DNA of 64,000 nt, from positions 1,860,001-1,924,000 of the forward strand of contig NZ_JNIM01000001.1 in NCBI RefSeq assembly GCF_000702505.1, written 5' to 3'. Source of the stretch: Thermogemmatispora carboxidivorans. GTDB lineage: Bacteria > Chloroflexota > Ktedonobacteria > Ktedonobacterales > Ktedonobacteraceae. The translations under genes were made by a program, and so were the position numbers. Positions within the stretch are counted from its first letter, which is position 1. Every line of letters begins with the position of its first letter. Positions 15,435 through 24,895 of the stretch are shown here, piece by piece. The notes beneath the pieces are model-generated. The model ran no database searches and was not told the origin of the DNA. It saw nothing but the letters and a program-made list of their open reading frames with translations.

Positions 15435-17594
15435 TTAGTGGCGCCAGATGATCAGGGCATCGAGGACCTCCACCTGGTCGCTGTTGGCCAGCAAGGGATT
15501 GATCTCCAGTACTTCCAAGTGTGGGGCCAGGGCCTGGGCCAGCAGCGCGATCTGAGAGATCACGGCGCTCAGGCGCTCCAGGTTGACGCCGGGCTGATTG
15601 CGGAGACCGCGCAGCAGCGGGAAGCCGCGTAGCTCTTCGAGCATGGCCCGAATCTCGCGGCGCTTAAGCGGTAGAGGGCGCAAGGCGATATCGTGGAGTA
15701 TCTCGGCCCACAGGCCGCCGAGGCCAACGGTCAGAGTGAGGCCCCAGACCTGATCGGCGAGGACGCTGACCAGCAGTTCGCAGCCCGCCTGGCGCATGGG
15801 GCTAACGAGGATGCCCTCAATCGCGTTCGCTGGCACCTGCTGGCGGCCAGCTCTCAGGATACGGTTGAAGGCCCTGACGACCTCCTCTTCACTGTTGAGG
15901 TTCAGCGCAACGCCGCCGATGTCGCTTTTGTGCAGTATCATCGGCGACTGGATCTTGAGTGCAACGGGAAAGCCGTAGTGGCGAGCGGCAGCCAGGGCCT
16001 CGGAGGGAGAGCGCGCCAGCTGGGCTGGTACGAGCGGGATGCCAGCCTGTTCCAGAAGTGCGCGCGTTTGGACCTCTGACCAGCTCCTTTGGTCGGGGGC
16101 AGGCAGTGTGGTCCTGTCCAGGGTGAGCGCCGGCCCTGGCTCTGGTTCCGCCGTTTCGGGCTGCTGTGGTTGGCGGAGCTGCTCCGACCACCAGAGTACT
16201 CGACCGAGGGCGCGCAGGCCATGTTCGAGGCCGGCTATGATGTGGAGGCCGGTCTGCTCGATAATGGGCAGCAGCGCGGCTGGCAGGTCGATGCAGGTGT
16301 TCGAGACCAGCAAGATCGGACGTGGCGAGTTGTGTACCAGCTCTGCCAGGCGCTCATATTGGTTGTGGAGGACCTGCTGACTCTCAGGAGTGGGGCGACG
16401 CAGGCCATCGACGCTCACCACGTTGAGCACGAAGTCAAGCTGAGGGTCTTCGCGCACGATGGCCAGGGCCCGTTGTTGGAGCGTGCCATCGACAACCACA
16501 TAGCCAGTCACATCGAGCGGATTGTGGGGCGTGGCAAAGGGGGGGAGCACGGTCTGCAATTGCTGGCGTGTCCTGTTGCTCAACTCGGGCAGGAGCAGGC
16601 CCTCGTCCTGAGCGCGATCGGCGATCAGGTCGCAGGCGCCGCCCGAGGGAGTGACCGCGCCCAGGCGCCGACCCGGTAACGGACCGTGGTAGGCGGCCAG
16701 GGCTGTAGTTGTTAACAGATCCTCGAGAGAGGAGACGCCGATGATGCCCAGTTGGTGCAGGGCGGCGGCGTTGACTGCTGCATCACCGACCAGCGCCCCA
16801 GTATGGGCAGCGGCGGCCCGAGAGCCAGCCTCGCTGCGGCCAACCTTGAGCGCGACTAAAGCGCAGCGCTGGGCCTGCGCTCGGGCGGCGAGCCGACGAA
16901 GTGCCTCTGGTTGGCGAATGCTTTCGAGAAAGATGGCCACGGCTCGCGTCGTGGAGTCGGCCAGCAGATACTCAAGTACATCGCACAGGCTGATCATCCC
17001 TTCGTTGCCCAGCGAAACCAGGAGGCTGAGGCCAATGGCGTGGGTTTGGGCAAAAGCCAACACGGCGCTGGCCAGCGCTCCGCTCTGCAGCACCACGGCC
17101 ACCGGTCCGCTGCGCAAGGGGAAGTTGATGGGCAGTCCGTAGGGAGTAATGCCAGCGGCAGCGTTAATGAAGCCATTCCCATTCGGCCCGAGGATCAGCA
17201 AGTCGTGGGCCTGAGCAAAGGCCAGCAGCTCCCGTTCTCGCTCTTCGCCCTGCGGGCCGGTCTCGCGGAAGCCCGCCGTCAGTACCACAAAATGGCGTAC
17301 GCCGCGCTCCGCTCCTTCGGCAACGACTGGCAACACTTGGGAGGTCGGGACCATGACGAAGGCCAGATCCGCTGCCTCTGGCAGAACGCTCAGCGTTGGC
17401 AGCGTAGCCTGTCCGTGCGCATACGGACGCCGTGGATTGATCAGGTAGAGCGGTCCAGAGAAGTTGCTGGCTTTCAGGTTTTGCACGAGATAGGTGGACC
17501 AGCGCACCTCGTCGCTGGCTCCGACCACGGCGATGCTGCGCGGGTGGAAAAATGCCTTCAGCCGCTCTGCTGCGATGGGGGTCTCTTGCTCCAT
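15435..17594 (-). CDS. ADP-forming acyl-CoA synthetase (fused alpha-beta)
   Basis: 719 aa, the fused form of NDP-forming acetyl/acyl-CoA synthetase. The N-terminal CoA-binding domain begins with FHPRSIAVVGASDE. The ligase domain carries the phosphohistidine loop AAHTGALVGD. The C-terminal ATP-grasp domain begins near 495, with GFPVALKIQSPMILHKSDIGG and GLGGLWAEIL. It interconverts acyl-CoA + ADP + Pi and acid + CoA + ATP. Together with the MaoC, DUF35 and thiolase-like genes it suggests activation or energy-conserving release of short or branched acids. SD AAGGATGAAGG precedes the ATG. Confidence 0.9.
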   Translation of the reverse strand: MEQETPIAAERLKAFFHPRSIAVVGASDEVRWSTYLVQNLKASNFSGPLYLINPRRPYAHGQATLPTLSVLPEAADLAFVMVPTSQVLPVVAEGAERGVRHFVVLTAGFRETGPQGEERERELLAFAQAHDLLILGPNGNGFINAAAGITPYGLPINFPLRSGPVAVVLQSGALASAVLAFAQTHAIGLSLLVSLGNEGMISLCDVLEYLLADSTTRAVAIFLESIRQPEALRRLAARAQAQRCALVALKVGRSEAGSRAAAAHTGALVGDAAVNAAALHQLGIIGVSSLEDLLTTTALAAYHGPLPGRRLGAVTPSGGACDLIADRAQDEGLLLPELSNRTRQQLQTVLPPFATPHNPLDVTGYVVVDGTLQQRALAIVREDPQLDFVLNVVSVDGLRRPTPESQQVLHNQYERLAELVHNSPRPILLVSNTCIDLPAALLPIIEQTGLHIIAGLEHGLRALGRVLWWSEQLRQPQQPETAEPEPGPALTLDRTTLPAPDQRSWSEVQTRALLEQAGIPLVPAQLARSPSEALAAARHYGFPVALKIQSPMILHKSDIGGVALNLNSEEEVVRAFNRILRAGRQQVPANAIEGILVSPMRQAGCELLVSVLADQVWGLTLTVGLGGLWAEILHDIALRPLPLKRREIRAMLEELRGFPLLRGLRNQPGVNLERLSAVISQIALLAQALAPHLEVLEINPLLANSDQVEVLDALIIWRH

Positions 17595-17749
17595 GAGCCT
17601 TCATCCTTTATGGGCTGCGACATTGCACTGGTGCGACAACTGCAGCAGGAGCACTGCCGACAGCGGCAGCCCTGGCCACTTCGCTTGCTGCCTGCGTACT
17701 CCGCTTGCTGGTCATGCTGATGGCTGGCTGGATAGGCTACTCGGGTGAC

Positions 17750-18160
17750 CTATTCTGCCAGACGGAAAAAGGGCAGAGGGGGGCGCCCACTCAGCCGCTC
17801 AAAGCTGACCTGAACCGGGGCGCCAATGCGCAGGCGCTCACGTGGCGCATCGAGCAGGCGAGTCATCAGGCGCACGCCTTCCTCTAGCTCGACGAGGGCA
17901 ATGATGAAGGGAGCCTCGGCGGCGAAGGGACCGAAAGCGCGGTGGGCGACGGTATACGAGTAGATGGTCCCACGTCCCGAAGCACTGACCCAGGTGAGCC
18001 GATCGCTATGGCAGTGCGGGCACAGGGTGCGCGGGTAGAAGACGTGGCGCTGGCAGGATGTGCAAAACTGGATGCGTAGCTCCCCGTGCTGGATGCCTTC
18101 CCAGTAAGGGGCTGACTCGGGATCGCTCTGGGGGAGGGCGTAAGTTGCTTCCTCGCTCAT
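17750..18160 (-). CDS. DUF35 zinc-ribbon/OB-fold acyl-CoA binding protein
   Basis: 136 aa. Four cysteines of a rubredoxin-like zinc ribbon (CTSCQRHVFYPRTLCPHC) lie near residues 33-50, followed by an OB fold (GRGTIYSYTVAHRAF). DUF35 proteins form complexes with thiolases or thiolase-like aldolases and help present the CoA substrate. It sits 15 bases downstream of the thiolase-like gene, the typical partner pair. Confidence 0.88.
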   Translation of the reverse strand: MSEEATYALPQSDPESAPYWEGIQHGELRIQFCTSCQRHVFYPRTLCPHCHSDRLTWVSASGRGTIYSYTVAHRAFGPFAAEAPFIIALVELEEGVRLMTRLLDAPRERLRIGAPVQVSFERLSGRPPLPFFRLAE

Positions 18161-18175
18161 GCTGCACTCTCTCTT

Positions 18176-19339
18176 TCAGTCTTTGCCGAGCAAGACGGTG
18201 GCCGCTGAGGATAGGACGCCGCCAGTGCCGTGAGCCAGGGCGAGACGGGCCCCGGGGACCTGGCGCGGGCCGCACTCGCCGCGTAGCTGGCGCGTGGCCT
18301 CGATGAGCAGAAAGATGCCGTACATGCCGGGGTGGCAGTAGGAAAGGCCACCGCCGTTGGTGTTCATGGGAAAAGGGCCGCCCGGAGCGGTACGTTGACC
18401 GCTGACAAAGGCCCCCCCTTCACCGAGCGGGCAAAAGCCGAGGGCTTCCAGGGTCATGATGACCGTGATCGTGAAGGAATCATAGATTTCGGCAACGTCG
18501 ATCTCTTCGGGCCGCAGGCCGGCCATACCAAAGGCTGCCTGGCCGGAGGCAATAGCGGCCTGATGGACGGCCAGATCTGGCATGTTGGCAATCGTCGCAT
18601 GGGTATGGGCTTCACCGTGGCCCAGCACCCAGACCGGCGGCTTGCGAGTCTGGCGCGCCCGCTCCGCTGAAGCCAGCACGACGGCTCCTCCGCCATCGGT
18701 GACGAGACAGCAGTCGAGCAAATGCAGCGGCTCGGCGATCCAGCGGGAGTTGAGCACATCCTCGATCGTGATGGGGTCGCGCATCATGGCCTTCTCGTTG
18801 AGCATGGCCCACTTCCGCGTCGCCACTGCGACTTCGGCCAGTTGCTCGCTGGTGGTGCCGAACTGGTGCATATGGCGCATGGCGGCCAGAGCATAGGCCC
18901 CTACTGGCGTGGGCAGCCCAAACGGTCCCTCGAACTGTTCCGTGAGACGGTATGCGGGGCTGATCCGGCCACGGGAGCGGTCGGAGCGCTGGGTACTGCC
19001 GTAGACGATGAGGGCTACTTCGATGAGACCGGCTTCGATGGCGGCCACAGCGTGCTCGATGTGGGCCTCAAACGAGGAGCCGCCGATATTTGTCGAGTCG
19101 CTATAGCGCGGCCTGAGACCGAGGTACTCGGCCAGGGTCAGGGTGGGAGACCAGGACCAGTTGCCGGCGCAGAAGAGGGCGTCGACCTCGTCGAAACTCA
19201 GCCCGGCATCTTCGAGGGCGGTGCGGGCTGCCTGGGCTTGCAGCTGCAGGACGGTTTTGTTGGGAGTGTAGCCCAGGTCGGACTCGGCAACGCCGACAAT
19301 GGCGGCGCGCGGGCTACGCGGCGCGGATGCTTTGGACAT
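18176..19339 (-). CDS. Thiolase-like protein (SCP2/Ltp2 type)
   Basis: 387 aa thiolase fold of the SCP-x family. The position that usually holds the nucleophilic Cys reads NIGGSSFEAH, with no cysteine. The C-terminal motif is SYCHPGMYGIF instead of GHPxGxTG. It may therefore not be a true thiolase. Related DUF35-partnered proteins without this Cys include the steroid side-chain aldolase Ltp2, which works with a MaoC-type hydratase, and both partners are encoded downstream here. Retro-aldol cleavage of a 3-hydroxyacyl-CoA is thus an alternative function (inference). SD GGAGG before the ATG. Confidence 0.85.
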   Translation of the reverse strand: MSKASAPRSPRAAIVGVAESDLGYTPNKTVLQLQAQAARTALEDAGLSFDEVDALFCAGNWSWSPTLTLAEYLGLRPRYSDSTNIGGSSFEAHIEHAVAAIEAGLIEVALIVYGSTQRSDRSRGRISPAYRLTEQFEGPFGLPTPVGAYALAAMRHMHQFGTTSEQLAEVAVATRKWAMLNEKAMMRDPITIEDVLNSRWIAEPLHLLDCCLVTDGGGAVVLASAERARQTRKPPVWVLGHGEAHTHATIANMPDLAVHQAAIASGQAAFGMAGLRPEEIDVAEIYDSFTITVIMTLEALGFCPLGEGGAFVSGQRTAPGGPFPMNTNGGGLSYCHPGMYGIFLLIEATRQLRGECGPRQVPGARLALAHGTGGVLSSAATVLLGKD

Positions 19340-19696
19340 GCATGCCTCCAGCCTGTCTACGTGTTTGTAGTATTAGTCTATCATCTTTCCCTCGGTCCAG
19401 CCCAGGTGCCGGCCACGCTGCTCGCTGCCAGTCGCGCAAGGCTCAATGAGGGAAAAGAAAGTGACAAAACAGCGCATGGATGATGATCCTTTCCCGTGAC
19501 AGCGCGCGGCCACAGAGGAGCGCTTTGCAGCGGCAGGACACAGTCAGCCGTTCTATAAACAGACGGCCAGTCCGGGCAGGCCCATCCCTGACCAGACCAG
19601 CCAGACAGATGGATAGCCAGCAGGCTGGTACCAGCTCTGGGGAGGAGCCTGGCCATTGGCAAGACCAGGTCCAGCAACGGAAGGAGTTATCTCTAT
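19340..19696. promoter_or_regulatory. Divergent region between thiolase-like and GH63-like genes
   Basis: 357 bases without a gene. For the minus-strand operon a weak promoter is possible: TGGACC (19399-19394) and TAATAC (19375-19370), 18 bases apart. No strong plus-strand promoter was found for the GH63-like gene. Confidence 0.3.
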
Positions 19697-22384
19697 ATGG
19701 ATGAGGAGACGCTTGCGCAGGCGGAAGAAGCGCGCTTACATCAGGCGGCGAGCCATGAACGCAACTGGGAACGTTGGGGCCCCTATCTGGCTGAACGCCA
19801 ATGGGGGACGGTACGCGAGGATTATTCCCCCGATGGAAACTGCTGGGACTATTTTCCCCATGATCACGCTCGTAGTCGTGTCTATCGCTGGGGCGAGGAT
19901 GGACTGCTGGGTATCTGTGACCGTGAGTGTCGGCTCTGCTTTGCTGTAGCCCTATGGAATGGCCAGGACCCTATTCTCAAGGAGCGGCTCTTTGGGCTGG
20001 CCAACGCCGAAGGCAATCACGGTGAGGATGTCAAAGAATACTATTTCTACCTCGACGCTGTGCCCAGCTCTGCCTACCTGCGCGCCCTCTACAAATATCC
20101 TCAGCGAGCCTATCCCTACGCGCAGCTTCTTGAGGCGAATCGTCGGCGCTCTCGGGCGGAGCCGGAGTACGAGCTGCTCGATACCGGGATCTTTGATGAA
20201 AATCGCTACTTTGATCTCGGCGTCGAATATGCTAAAGCCTCTCCCAATGACATCCTGATCCGCCTCACGGTGGCCAATCGTGGCCCCGAGACAGCGACGC
20301 TGCACCTGCTGCCCACGCTCTGGTTTCGCAATACCTGGAGCTGGGGCCAGCAGGGTGAGGATTACTGGCCCAAGCCCCGTCTGAGTACCCCCGATGGTCA
20401 GGCCCTCGTGGCCGATCATGTCTCGCTGGGCCGTTTCTGGCTGCTCGCCGAGCAACGGTCGGATCTGCCGACGCCGCGTCTCCTCTTCACAGAAAACGAA
20501 ACGAACTTCCAGCGCCTCTTTGGTGCCACCAATGCCAGCCCTTACGTCAAGGATGCCTTCCATGCCTATGTGATCGAAGGGCGTCAGGAGGTGGTCAATC
20601 CAGCTCACGAGGGGACGAAAGCCGCCTTTTACTATGTGCTCACCTTGCCCGCCGCTCAGGAGTGTCAGTTACATCTGCGCCTCTTTGCCGAGAGCGAAGC
20701 GCCGACTGCCCCCTTTGGCGAGAGTTTCACGACCCTCTTTTCCCAGCGCCAACAAGAGGCCGACGCTTTCTATGCGGCGCGCATCCCGTCTGCCCTCCCT
20801 GAGCAGGCGCAGCGGGTGATCCGGCAGGCCAACGCCGGTCTCCTCTGGAATCGCCAATTCTACAACTATGACGTGGCCACCTGGCTCAAAGGCGATCCAA
20901 CGCAACCCGTGCCGCCGCCTTCTCGTCTCAGCGGGCGCAACGACGACTGGAAGCATCTTTTCAATCGCGATATTCTCTCCGTCCCTGACAAATGGGAATA
21001 CCCCTGGTATGCTGCCTGGGATCTGGCCTTTCATGCTGTGGCCTTTGCCAGCCTTGACCCTGACTTTGCCAAGCAGCAGCTAATCCTGCTCTTGCGCGAA
21101 TGGTATATGCACCCCAATGGGCAGCTCCCAGCCTATGAATTCGCCTTCTCGGATACGAATCCGCCGGTCCATGCCTGGGCCTGCTGGCGAGTCTACAAGA
21201 TGACGGCGGCTCGTGGCGCCCGCGATCTCCAGTTTCTGGCCCGTACCTTTCATAAACTCCTCATCAATTTCACCTGGTGGGTCAACCGCAAGGATATCGC
21301 GGGCAGGCATCTCTTTAGTGGCGGCTTCCTGGGGCTTGATAACGTTGGCCTCTTCGACCGCTCACGCCCTCTCCCCGGAGGCGAGCAGCTGGAGCAGGCC
21401 GATGGCACTGCCTGGATGGCCTTCTACTGCCTGACGATGCTCTCCATTGCCCTGGAGCTGGCCCATGAGGACCATGCCTACGAAGATGTCGCCTCCAAGT
21501 TCTTCGAGCACTTCATTGCCATTGTAGATGCCATGAATGCCCTGGGTGGAAACGGCATGTGGGATGAAGAAGATGGCTTCTACTATGATCAGCTGCTCAT
21601 CGATGGGCGCAGCCTGCCCCTCCGAGTGCGCTCGGCGGTCGGCCTCATTCCTCTCCTGGCGGTCGACATCCTCGATGACGAGCGCCTCGCCGCTCTGCCC
21701 GGCTTCACCAAGCGCCTGCGCTGGTTCCTGGAGAATCGGCCCGATCTGGCCCGCCATATCTCCTACCTGCAAGGAGGTGGCCAACACTCTGAAACGCATC
21801 GGCTCCTTGCCATTCCCTCGCGTGAGCGCCTGCTGCGAGTCCTGCGCTACCTTCTCGATGAGAGCGAGTTTCTCTCTCCCTATGGTATCCGCTCGCTCTC
21901 GCGTTACTATCGCGACCACCCCTACACCATTGTGCTCGATGGTCAACAGCTCAGCATTGACTACGAGCCGGCGGAATCGCGCAGCGGCCTCTTTGGCGGT
22001 AACTCTAACTGGCGCGGCCCTATCTGGTTCCCATTGAACTACCTGCTGATCGAAGCCCTGGAACGCTACCATCGCTTCTACGGGGCGAGCCTCCTGATCG
22101 AGTGCCCCACTGGCTCAGGGAAGTGGCTGACACTGGCGCAGGTGGCCCAGGAGCTGACCAGGCGTCTCTGTCGTCTCTTCCTGCCCGATGAGCAAGGAAG
22201 CATTGCCTGGTGTGGGAGCGAACAACGCTTTCTTACCGACCCGCACTGGCGCGATCTGGTCCTCTTTTACGAGTACTTTGATGGTGATACGGGGCGTGGC
22301 CTGGGTGCCAGCCATCAGACTGGCTGGACCGCTCTCATCGCTCGTCTGCTGACAGACCTGGCGAGCGAGACGGCGGCTCTCTGA
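19697..22384 (+). CDS. GH63-like glucosidase (mannosylglycerate/oligosaccharide hydrolase family)
   Basis: 895 aa cytoplasmic-looking protein of the bacterial glucosidase family related to GH63 mannosyl-oligosaccharide glucosidase (MGH1-like, six-hairpin barrel). The N-terminal beta-sandwich (about 1-320) includes ERWGPYLAERQWGTVREDYS and the W-rich TLWFRNTWSWGQQ. The barrel follows, with WEYPWYAAWDLAFHAVAF, GLDNVGLFDRS, GNGMWDEEDGFYYD and SNWRGPIWFPLNYLL, the conserved blocks of this family. No signal peptide is seen. It probably trims alpha-linked gluco- or manno-oligosaccharides or a compatible-solute glycoside; the substrate is not established. AAGGAG lies upstream of the ATG. Confidence 0.85.
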   Translation: MDEETLAQAEEARLHQAASHERNWERWGPYLAERQWGTVREDYSPDGNCWDYFPHDHARSRVYRWGEDGLLGICDRECRLCFAVALWNGQDPILKERLFGLANAEGNHGEDVKEYYFYLDAVPSSAYLRALYKYPQRAYPYAQLLEANRRRSRAEPEYELLDTGIFDENRYFDLGVEYAKASPNDILIRLTVANRGPETATLHLLPTLWFRNTWSWGQQGEDYWPKPRLSTPDGQALVADHVSLGRFWLLAEQRSDLPTPRLLFTENETNFQRLFGATNASPYVKDAFHAYVIEGRQEVVNPAHEGTKAAFYYVLTLPAAQECQLHLRLFAESEAPTAPFGESFTTLFSQRQQEADAFYAARIPSALPEQAQRVIRQANAGLLWNRQFYNYDVATWLKGDPTQPVPPPSRLSGRNDDWKHLFNRDILSVPDKWEYPWYAAWDLAFHAVAFASLDPDFAKQQLILLLREWYMHPNGQLPAYEFAFSDTNPPVHAWACWRVYKMTAARGARDLQFLARTFHKLLINFTWWVNRKDIAGRHLFSGGFLGLDNVGLFDRSRPLPGGEQLEQADGTAWMAFYCLTMLSIALELAHEDHAYEDVASKFFEHFIAIVDAMNALGGNGMWDEEDGFYYDQLLIDGRSLPLRVRSAVGLIPLLAVDILDDERLAALPGFTKRLRWFLENRPDLARHISYLQGGGQHSETHRLLAIPSRERLLRVLRYLLDESEFLSPYGIRSLSRYYRDHPYTIVLDGQQLSIDYEPAESRSGLFGGNSNWRGPIWFPLNYLLIEALERYHRFYGASLLIECPTGSGKWLTLAQVAQELTRRLCRLFLPDEQGSIAWCGSEQRFLTDPHWRDLVLFYEYFDGDTGRGLGASHQTGWTALIARLLTDLASETAAL

Positions 22385-22406
22385 GCATGAGCAAGAGGGG
22401 CTAACG

Positions 22407-23198
22407 CTAGAGACGGAGACGCGAGCCAGAGGGGCCGTCGTCGGGCGAAATCAGGCCGTGGCGAATGGCAAAGCGCACCAGATGCGGGATATCGTGCAGT
22501 CCAAGCTTCTCCATAATATTGGCGCGGTGGGCCTGCACGGTTTTGACGCTCAGCACGAGCCGGTTGGCGATCTCCTGGCTGGTGTAGCCCTCGGCGACCA
22601 GTGTCAGGACCTCCAGCTCACGCGGGCTGAGCACGCGCAGCTCATCGGTCGGCTTCTCTGCCTCCTCACCAGGAGGCGACTCACGGGCAGGCTGGCCGCT
22701 CTCCTGAGTCTGACTCTCTTCCTGGGCCGTGCAGTGTTCCAGATAGACGCGGATCAGCGAGCGAGCCAGACCAGGGTAGAGGAAGGCCCCGTTGTCGGCC
22801 AGGGCCCGGACCGCGCTCTGCAGCTCGGCTGGCGCCGCTTTCTTGACCAGGTAGCCGCTAGCCCCCACGCGTAGGGCCTGCAGAAAGTACTCCTCGCTGT
22901 CATGCATGGTCAGAATGAGAACCTGGGTCTCCGGCTGCTCAGCACGGATGCGACGGCAGGCCTCCAGGCCATCCATTTCTGGCATCGTGATGTCCATGAC
23001 TACAATATCTGGCCGCAGTTGGCGCGCCATCTCTACTGCCCCTGTGCCCGTCTTGGCCTCCCCGACAATGTGGATCTCCGGCTGCAGCGTTAACAGCAGC
23101 TTCAGGCCCTGGCGCAAAATATCGTGATCGTCGGCCAGCACCAGACGAATCGTTCGATCAGCTGTACGACAAGCGCTGGCCGGCTGCTCGTCCTCCAT
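22407..23198 (-). CDS. NarL/LuxR-type response regulator
   Basis: 263 aa. The receiver domain is canonical: ADDHD near residue 20, phospho-acceptor Asp in VVMDITMPEMDG, and switch Lys in SGYLVKKA. A linker of about 50 residues (acidic, Gln/Glu-rich) precedes the LuxR helix-turn-helix (SPRELEVLTLVAEGYTSQEIANRL). It is divergently transcribed from the histidine kinase at 23387, with which it should form a two-component system. The regulated genes are unknown; the nearby copper genes or the GH63 gene are only positional candidates. Confidence 0.9.
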   Translation of the reverse strand: MEDEQPASACRTADRTIRLVLADDHDILRQGLKLLLTLQPEIHIVGEAKTGTGAVEMARQLRPDIVVMDITMPEMDGLEACRRIRAEQPETQVLILTMHDSEEYFLQALRVGASGYLVKKAAPAELQSAVRALADNGAFLYPGLARSLIRVYLEHCTAQEESQTQESGQPARESPPGEEAEKPTDELRVLSPRELEVLTLVAEGYTSQEIANRLVLSVKTVQAHRANIMEKLGLHDIPHLVRFAIRHGLISPDDGPSGSRLRL

Positions 23199-23386
23199 TG
23201 CTTTCTCCCTTCTTGCCTCCTCTTGTCAACAGTGTTTTATTATTAGGTAGTGTAAGGCCAGCAAGAGCCATTGCCAACCTGGCCTGGCCCTGCCCGGACG
23301 GGCGAGTTATGCTGGTCTCAACCGCTGACTCAGCACGAAAGGAAACGCGCCTCTGCTGCCCATGCATGGAGCGTGCCAGAAAGAGA

Positions 23387-24433
23387 ATGACGATGCGGAT
23401 CATCTGGGAATGGCTGCGGCGCTGGCAGCTCTCGCTCTTCGAAAAAGTCATCCTCACTAACAGTCTACTCTTGCTGGCAGAAGCTGTCACGGCCCTCTGG
23501 GTGACCAGCCACGCACTGGAAGCCCATCATTTTCTCATTGACACGACCTTTCTGGTTGCAGCTACCTTGCTCAGTATTGCCATCAATGCCTTCCTTTTAC
23601 GTGCCAGCTTTAGACCGCTCTTTCGTCTGCTGGGAGTCATTCGCCAGATCAGCGCAGGCAAGACCGAAGCTCGGGCCGAGTCGGCCCCCGCAGATTCCTC
23701 TGAAGTAGGCCAGCTTGCGGCTGCCTTCAATACGATGCTGGACCGTCTGGAAGAGCTGCGCCGTCAGCAATCGGCGCTGATTTTGCAAGCCAGAGAGGAA
23801 GAGCTGCGGCGCGTGTCTCGTGAATTGCACGATGAAAGCAGCCAGAATCTGACCGCTGTTCTCGTCTACTGCGAGATCCTCCTGCGAACCGTGGAGAGCC
23901 TGCCCGCAGAGAGTATGACGAGCGAGACGCGCCGGCAGCTCATTGCAAGCTGCCAGCAGCTGAGCGAGCTGGCCCAGCAGACGCTCGATGCCGTTCGTCA
24001 GCTCTCCCAGCGCCTGCGCCCGCCTGTGCTCGACGACCTCGGTCTGGTCGCGGCCTTGCGCTGGCTGGTTGAAGATTGCCATCGGCGCTTTTGCCTGCCA
24101 GTAGAGCTAACTATCGAAGAGCAGGCGCTCTGGCAACGCTTGCCGCCCCCTTATGAGACCACCCTCTTTCGCATTGCTCAGGAGGCACTTACCAACGTGG
24201 CGCGACACGCGCGCGCCAGCCGGGCGCAGCTCTCGCTGCAGCTGGCCTCCAGCGCTATCCATCTCTCTATTCGAGATAATGGCTTGGGCTACGATCCAGG
24301 GCAGCCCAGCAACGGCCTGGGACTGGTGAGCATGCGAGAGCGCGCTGCTCTCCTTGGGGGGAGACTCTCTATCGATGCGCGCCCGGGCCAGGGGACGCAT
24401 GTTGAGGCCATTCTCCCTCTGCCAGTGAGCTAA
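23387..24433 (+). CDS. Sensor histidine kinase, HisKA_3 type
   Basis: 348 aa from the ATG at 23387; a longer reading frame back to 23198 would overlap the regulator and lacks support. Two membrane helices (about 22-43 and 50-75) surround a very short external loop. A HAMP domain follows, then the dimerisation domain with phospho-acceptor His148 in SRELHDESSQNL, and a C-terminal HATPase with DNGLGYDPG. The short loop suggests sensing within the membrane. It is the partner of the NarL-type regulator encoded divergently. Confidence 0.88.
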   Translation: MTMRIIWEWLRRWQLSLFEKVILTNSLLLLAEAVTALWVTSHALEAHHFLIDTTFLVAATLLSIAINAFLLRASFRPLFRLLGVIRQISAGKTEARAESAPADSSEVGQLAAAFNTMLDRLEELRRQQSALILQAREEELRRVSRELHDESSQNLTAVLVYCEILLRTVESLPAESMTSETRRQLIASCQQLSELAQQTLDAVRQLSQRLRPPVLDDLGLVAALRWLVEDCHRRFCLPVELTIEEQALWQRLPPPYETTLFRIAQEALTNVARHARASRAQLSLQLASSAIHLSIRDNGLGYDPGQPSNGLGLVSMRERAALLGGRLSIDARPGQGTHVEAILPLPVS

Positions 24434-24502
24434 AGATCTTACTCGCCGCACCCTGTCGCTGTGTTTCCCTCCCTGGTACTAGCCTACACGTCTGCCTTCA
24501 GC

Positions 24503-24889
24503 TCAGGCTACTTCCAGATGGAGAATCTCTTGCTGCGGCGTAAAGCCTTTGGCACGCGCCTCTATTTTGATGGCCCAGGCGCCTGGCATTGAGAAAAAGA
24601 CCAGCACGCTATAGCTACCGTGCCCCTCCTGCCGAATATGGATCGGCGTCGGCCCCATGACCATATCTGGCATCCAGGCCGAAGAGCTGACCTGAGCCTG
24701 CTCGATGGGGGTCCCCTGGGGATCGGTGAGCTGCAGCTGCAAGCGTGTTGTCCCCACGCGCAACGGCGGCTCTTCCGTTACGTGCACCCGGAGCACAGCC
24801 GGAACCTGAACAGGCCACAGCGCGGCCAGTGTCAGGGCTGCCACGCAAGAAAAAGCCAGGAGCAGCCAAAAAATCGGGCGCACACGCAT
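24503..24889 (-). CDS. YtkA/FixH-like secreted protein
   Basis: 128 aa with an N-terminal membrane anchor or signal (FWLLLAFSCVAALTLAALW). The rest is a small beta-sandwich like YtkA/FixH: RLQLQLTDPQGTPIEQAQV, then MPDMVMGPTPIHIRQEGHGSYSV. Such proteins occur near copper and cytochrome oxidase genes, and Met/His residues here (MPDM..M) could bind copper. It lies six bases downstream of the copC-like gene, forming a two-gene operon. Confidence 0.75.
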   Translation of the reverse strand: MRVRPIFWLLLAFSCVAALTLAALWPVQVPAVLRVHVTEEPPLRVGTTRLQLQLTDPQGTPIEQAQVSSSAWMPDMVMGPTPIHIRQEGHGSYSVLVFFSMPGAWAIKIEARAKGFTPQQEILHLEVA

Positions 24890-24895
24890 AAGCGC

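Noticed and set aside
23198..23386. N-terminal extension of the histidine kinase
   Set aside because: It overlaps the divergent regulator gene start and has no similarity to kinase N-termini; the start at 23387 is preferred.
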